Shown in pieces: positions 6,388-8,642 of a stretch of 8,642 nt of DNA. The stretch is from Opitutia bacterium (GTDB lineage: Bacteria > Verrucomicrobiota > Verrucomicrobiia > Opitutales > UBA953). The notes beneath the pieces are model-generated. The model had not been told where the DNA came from and searched no databases. It worked only from the letters and a program-made list of their open reading frames with translations. Where the stretch lies: assembly GCA_021204635.1 (NCBI GenBank), contig JAJPZB010000131.1, positions 1 to 8,642 of the forward strand, given 5' to 3'. Numbering within the stretch: the stretch's first letter is position 1; each line of letters begins with the position of its first letter. The translations under genes and the position numbers were made by a program.

Positions 6388-7221
6388 ATGCCGGCGCATT
6401 TTCGCAGAATTGGCAAAATCGGGCTCGCGGCGCGAAAGCTGCTAAGATTTTCGGGCGCGTTCGTCGATTTGTTTTTCCCGCGCAACTGCGTCGTTACCGG
6501 CGAAGCGCTCGGCGGGAATAACTCGGAGCTCGTCTCCGCCACCGCCGTGGCAAAGCTGCATTTCATCAACTGCCACAAAACCTGCCGACTCTGTGGTGGA
6601 ATCAGTGTTGACGGCGACAATGAAATTTGCCCGCACTGCTTGGAGCACGGAAAAGATTTTCGCTTCGGGTGCTCGCGCAGCGCCGTCGTTTTCGACAAAT
6701 TTTCGCGCCCGATCGTCCACGCGCTCAAATACCACTACGCTAAGAAAATTGCGCGCGACATCGCATTATTGTCGCAACATTCGCGCGGATTTTACGAGCA
6801 CATGGCGAACGCCATTCTCATTCCCGTGCCACTCCACACCTCGCGGCTGCGGAAGCGCGGATACAACCAAAGCCTCTTTCTCGCGCGGGAATTTGCGAAA
6901 TTTGCGCCCGGCGCTGTTGTCGATGAAAAGCTCTTGACTCGGGAGCGCAGCACACTGACGCAGACGCAGCTCGACATCGGGAGGCGGCGCGAAAATGTGC
7001 GCGGCGCGTTCCGCGTGTCGCACCGCGAAAATGTAAATCCGAAGGCGCGATACGTCTTAATCGACGACGTTTTCACGACGGGCGCAACGCTCTCGGAATG
7101 TGCCCGCGCACTGCGACAAGCCGGCGCCATTTCCATTGACGCCGCGACATTCGCCCGCGCAGAGGCAGGCGCCACGGCAATGGCGAGCACGCAAAATTTT
7201 TCCCACGACGACAATGGCTGA
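6388..7221 (+). CDS. ComF-family phosphoribosyltransferase-like protein
   Basis: A 277-residue ComF/GntX-type protein: an N-terminal zinc-ribbon region followed by a type I phosphoribosyltransferase domain. ComF proteins support DNA uptake in naturally competent bacteria, but many non-competent genomes carry one and its biochemical role is poorly defined. Seen: LFFPRNCVVTG (29-38), where the usual CxxCG has Thr instead of the second Cys; then C66-L-C-G and CPHC (81-84), with an extra C62. The domain continues with VHALKYHYAK (110-119), IPVPLHTSRLRKRGYNQS (145-162), RRRENVRGAF (199-208) and the PRPP-binding loop YVLIDDVFTTGATL (222-235), which is intact. No other competence genes are in the window. 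The ATG at 6388 gives the usual short lead before LFFPR; an ATG at 6383 is out of frame. It overlaps the next gene by 8 bases. Confidence 0.9.
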   Translation: MPAHFRRIGKIGLAARKLLRFSGAFVDLFFPRNCVVTGEALGGNNSELVSATAVAKLHFINCHKTCRLCGGISVDGDNEICPHCLEHGKDFRFGCSRSAVVFDKFSRPIVHALKYHYAKKIARDIALLSQHSRGFYEHMANAILIPVPLHTSRLRKRGYNQSLFLAREFAKFAPGAVVDEKLLTRERSTLTQTQLDIGRRRENVRGAFRVSHRENVNPKARYVLIDDVFTTGATLSECARALRQAGAISIDAATFARAEAGATAMASTQNFSHDDNG

Positions 7222-8542
7222 GGCAGAGCAACAGTGCGCGAGAAAGCGGGCGAGCCTGTTCACGCTCGGTTGCCGGCTGAATCACTACGAGACCGAGGCG
7301 CTGCGCGACAGGCTTGTCGCGGGCGGCTACGACATTGTTGCGTGGGGCGAGCCGGCGGACCTCGCGATAATAAACACGTGCACGGTCACCGGCCTCGCCG
7401 AGGCGAAGTGCCGGCAGATAATTCGCGGCTTCGTCAAGGCAAATCCGCGCGGGTTTTGCGCCGTCGTGGGCTGCTATTCGCAGACGGGCGCGGCGGCTTT
7501 GTCGCGGATTCCCGGCGTGGATTTGATCGTCGGGAATCAGGAAAAGCTGAACGTTTTGATCTACGTCGGCGCGGGCAAGAAAAACGCGACGCCGATTGTT
7601 GTGCGCGGGAGAATTTCCAAGGCGGATTTCACGATTGCGCCGGTCGGCAACACAGCTTTCACGGAGCGGGCGAATTTGAAAATTCAAGACGGTTGCGACT
7701 TCATGTGCTCGTTTTGCATTATCCCCGTTGCTCGCGGCAGGGCGCGTTCCCGCGATATTGGCAATTTGTTCGACGAAGCAGCAACTCTCGCGGCGCGCGG
7801 CGCACGGGAAATCGTTCTCACCGGCGTGAACATCGGGACGTATTCCAACTGTGGCAACGACATTGTCGCCGTCGTTGACAAAATCGCAACGATCCCGGGC
7901 ATAGACAGAATCCGCATTGGAAGCATAGAGCCCGACACAGTGCCCGACGCGATTTTGGAGAGAATGGGCGACCCCGCGCACCCGCTCATGCCGTTTTTGC
8001 ACATTCCGGTTCAATCCTGTTGCGCGCGGATTTTGCGCGACATGCGCCGGCGCTACACGCTCGCGGAATACAAAAAATTTGTCGAAAAAATCCACCACAA
8101 TGTCGCCGGTGTCTGCATAGGCACGGACATAATGATTGGCTTCCCGGGCGAGACAGACGCCGAGTTTGACGAGACTTGCAAGACTTTCATGGAACTTCCG
8201 CTCGCGTATTGCCACGTGTTCACATACTCCGAGCGTGCGGGGACGCCGGCGGCGAGGCGCCCCGACGCGGTGCCGATCCCCGTGCGGCAGCGGCGGTCGG
8301 CGGCTTTGCGGGAACTTTCCGCGAGGAAGCGTCGCGCGTTCATGGAAAAATACGTTGGCTCGGTGGTGGAGGTCCTCTTTGAAAATCCGGCAAACGGCGA
8401 ATTCCCGGGTTACACGCAAAATTACATGCGCGTGCTCGTGCCTGCTGCGGCATTCCAGCAGGGCGATTCACCTGCGAACAAAATCCGCATGGTGAAACTC
8501 TGCGGGATCGATGGCGACGCATTTCGCGGCATCCCCGCGTAG
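7214..8542 (+). CDS. mtaB: tRNA methylthiotransferase, MtaB/MiaB family (radical SAM)
   Basis: A 442-residue methylthiotransferase. MtaB converts t6A to ms2t6A at tRNA position 37 in tRNAs reading ANN codons, using S-adenosylmethionine and two iron-sulfur clusters. The N-terminal domain supplies C20 (TLGCRLNHYETEAL), C56 (INTCTVT) and C87 (VVGCYSQ). The radical SAM triad is C161, C165 and C168 (DGCDFMCSFCIIP), followed by ARGRARSRD (173-181). IGFPGETDAEF (308-318) and YSERAGTPAA (338-347) are typical. A TRAM domain closes the protein (about 380-410). LGCRLNHYETEA favours MtaB over MiaB or RimO. The common QSGxD segment reads QSCCA (267-271), an unusual variant. The frame stays open upstream to an ATG at 7100, but family similarity begins only after 7214, so I use the ATG there. 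It overlaps comF by 8 bases, suggesting coupled translation. Confidence 0.93.
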   Translation: MAEAEQQCARKRASLFTLGCRLNHYETEALRDRLVAGGYDIVAWGEPADLAIINTCTVTGLAEAKCRQIIRGFVKANPRGFCAVVGCYSQTGAAALSRIPGVDLIVGNQEKLNVLIYVGAGKKNATPIVVRGRISKADFTIAPVGNTAFTERANLKIQDGCDFMCSFCIIPVARGRARSRDIGNLFDEAATLAARGAREIVLTGVNIGTYSNCGNDIVAVVDKIATIPGIDRIRIGSIEPDTVPDAILERMGDPAHPLMPFLHIPVQSCCARILRDMRRRYTLAEYKKFVEKIHHNVAGVCIGTDIMIGFPGETDAEFDETCKTFMELPLAYCHVFTYSERAGTPAARRPDAVPIPVRQRRSAALRELSARKRRAFMEKYVGSVVEVLFENPANGEFPGYTQNYMRVLVPAAAFQQGDSPANKIRMVKLCGIDGDAFRGIPA

Positions 8543-8642
8543 TTCCCACCACCAAGCCAAGTCCACCACCAACCCAAGCCACCAACCTATACCCGCCACC
8601 AAGCAACCACGACGCCGCCTCAAGCCCGCCACCACCAAGCCA
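8543..8642 (+). repeat. Degenerate cluster of the dispersed C-rich repeat downstream of mtaB
   Basis: The repeat begins immediately after the mtaB stop. An exact core CCACCACCAACCC lies at 8563-8575. CCACCACCAAGCC variants lie at 8546-8558 and 8629-8641, and shortened forms lack one CCA triplet at 8579-8587 and 8596-8604. The first copy is preceded by TTC, resembling the ATTCC flank in the upstream array. Copies are all in one orientation and are far less uniform than those at 1-80, as expected of an older array. No gene and no intrinsic terminator are visible; the cluster runs off the window. Confidence 0.9.

Noticed and set aside
7100..7213. Earlier in-frame ATG for mtaB at 7100
   Set aside because: It would add 38 residues inside comF with no MtaB similarity; the family N-terminus begins shortly after the ATG at 7214.
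8362..8369. GGTGGTGG in mtaB as a repeat copy
   Set aside because: Only eight bases, lacking the GGGTT part, within a normal TRAM-domain sequence (VGSVVEV).
7073..8419. Long open frame on the minus strand (448 codons) opposite mtaB
   Set aside because: It lies fully antisense to comF and mtaB, which have clear family motifs; the translation has no recognisable domain and is arginine-rich, as expected of an antisense shadow.

Overview
The window is a compact bacterial chromosome segment. By eye it is moderately GC-rich, at roughly 55-60%. It holds six genes on the + strand that read as one operon: a PgpH-type 7TM-HD phosphohydrolase, ybeY, thrC, a GlcD-type FAD-linked oxidase, a ComF-family phosphoribosyltransferase and an MtaB-type tRNA methylthiotransferase. 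Neighbouring genes overlap by 4 or 8 bases or are separated by 6-18 bases. No tRNA, rRNA, transposase, CRISPR array or convincing terminator is visible. The pgpH-ybeY pairing is a common bacterial arrangement. The protein variants, including a YbeY lacking two usual active-site residues, would suit a Verrucomicrobiota or related PVC/FCB bacterium, but that assignment is an inference from memory.

Layout: 1-140 is an array of a short C-rich repeat (core CCACCACCAACCC) with one inverted copy. 141-231 is a leader without a clear promoter. 232-2817 is pgpH-like, and its C-terminal tail is built from the same repeat. 2814-3434 is ybeY, interrupted in frame by about 54 codons carrying three more repeat copies. 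3442-4908 is thrC, 4927-6381 glcD-like, 6388-7221 comF-like, and 7214-8542 mtaB-like. 8543-8642 is another, degenerate cluster of the repeat.

The genes are mostly housekeeping: c-di-AMP turnover, rRNA maturation, threonine synthesis, 2-hydroxyacid oxidation and tRNA position-37 modification, plus a ComF-type PRTase. They do not form an obvious single pathway.

The unusual part is the repeat family. The same 12-13 bp core occurs between genes, as a perfect 40-bp tandem array, and inside two adjacent genes. In those two genes it is read in different frames (ATTNP in PgpH, HHQP in YbeY). This points to spread at the DNA level rather than protein-level selection. The complementary strand, GGGTTGGTGGTGG, fits a two-tetrad G-quadruplex pattern and resembles Chi-type octamers. 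No mobilising enzyme is visible in the window, so the mechanism of spread is unknown.
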